From contig KN880721.1 of assembly GCA_000934385.1 (NCBI GenBank), positions 1 to 28,755 on the forward strand: a stretch of DNA of 28,755 bases, in the 5' to 3' direction. Below the pieces are notes generated by a model that ran no database searches, was not told the origin of the DNA, and was given only the letters and a program-made list of their open reading frames with translations. Shown piece by piece: positions 28,553 through 28,755 of the stretch. The stretch comes from Cylindrobasidium torrendii FP15055 ss-10. Lineage: Eukaryota; Basidiomycota; Agaricomycetes; Agaricales; Physalacriaceae. A program made the translations under genes and the position numbers. Each line of letters starts with the position of its first letter. Positions within the stretch are counted from its first letter, which is position 1.

Positions 28553-28755
28553 TTAAACAATCGAAAGGTTAGCCATTGCCGCCTTGCTTTCGCTGTCGAA
28601 CAACCACGAGCAACATACAAAATGCTGCGACATCTTCGACCTGGGTTTCATACTCGCATTACAATGAGGGCATTTCCAAAGCGCATCTATCCCACCCGTC
28701 TTCCTGCGATGGAAGAGTAGATCAAAATGGCCCTGCTCGAGGGCACGGAGACAAA
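28553..28755 (-). CDS. Gene A family, third member (C-terminal part, cut by window edge)
   Basis: Open minus-strand frame from the window edge to TAA at 28555-28553. It begins LRALEQGHFDLLFHR, aligning with IRALQQGLFDFAFHG of gene A. It continues with GGIDALWKCPHCNASMKPRSK and QHFVCC, a C-x2-C-x12-H-x3-C finger in the same place as the C2HC finger of the two full copies. The tail after the finger is short and lacks the acidic extension. This is a more distant paralogue: only the core LxQGxFDxxFH and finger are shared. The 5' part lies outside the window, so intactness cannot be judged. Confidence 0.72.
   Translation of the reverse strand, partial: CLRALEQGHFDLLFHRRKTGGIDALWKCPHCNASMKPRSKMSQHFVCCSWLFDSESKAAMANLSIV

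Overview
The window looks like nuclear DNA of an agaricomycete basidiomycete. Its genes are broken by many short introns (mostly 46-61 nt) with GTRNGT-type donors, CTRAC-type branch sites and YAG acceptors. Two nuclear-type tRNA-Phe genes with pol III T-tracts are present, and several protein families (ubiquitin-like LRGG fusion, BTB-like, MYND, KNH-like GPI-anchored) are ones I associate with mushroom-forming fungi. All gene models were assembled by hand. Exon sums are in frame, but no transcript data were available.

Layout. 1-5.5 kb: tRNA-Phe (minus), a GPI-anchored Ser/Thr-rich surface protein (minus), a second tRNA-Phe with a 7-nt intron (plus), and a small membrane protein (minus). 5.5-10 kb: decayed DNA with three minus-strand relics of a ubiquitin-like fusion gene and one relic of a small gene 'C'. 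10.1-10.8 kb: intact gene C. 11.0-13.6 kb: left arm of a large inverted duplication, holding a relic of gene B and an intact gene A (C2HC-finger protein). 14.05-15.4 kb: intact ubiquitin-like (LRGG) fusion gene. 16.0-17.1 kb: six-pass membrane protein resembling the FAR-17a/AIG1 family. 18.8-20.0 kb: BTB/POZ-like protein. 20.5-21.1 kb: pseudogene of C. 21.7-25.6 kb: right arm of the inverted duplication, with intact gene A (minus) and intact gene B (plus) head to head across a 1.1-kb shared promoter. 25.9-27.9 kb: MYND zinc-finger gene with an in-frame TAG. The right edge holds a third, partial gene A.

The main pattern is repeated local duplication and decay of four families (Ubl-fusion, A, B, C). 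The most striking structure is the mirrored A-B pair around an 8.1-kb spacer. In a hand alignment the DNA just upstream of A is about 94% identical between arms, while the encoded A proteins have diverged to roughly half identity in their last exon. No transposon, IS or CRISPR array was recognised. I cannot assign a joint pathway; the genes look like fast-evolving accessory or recognition-type genes rather than housekeeping ones.
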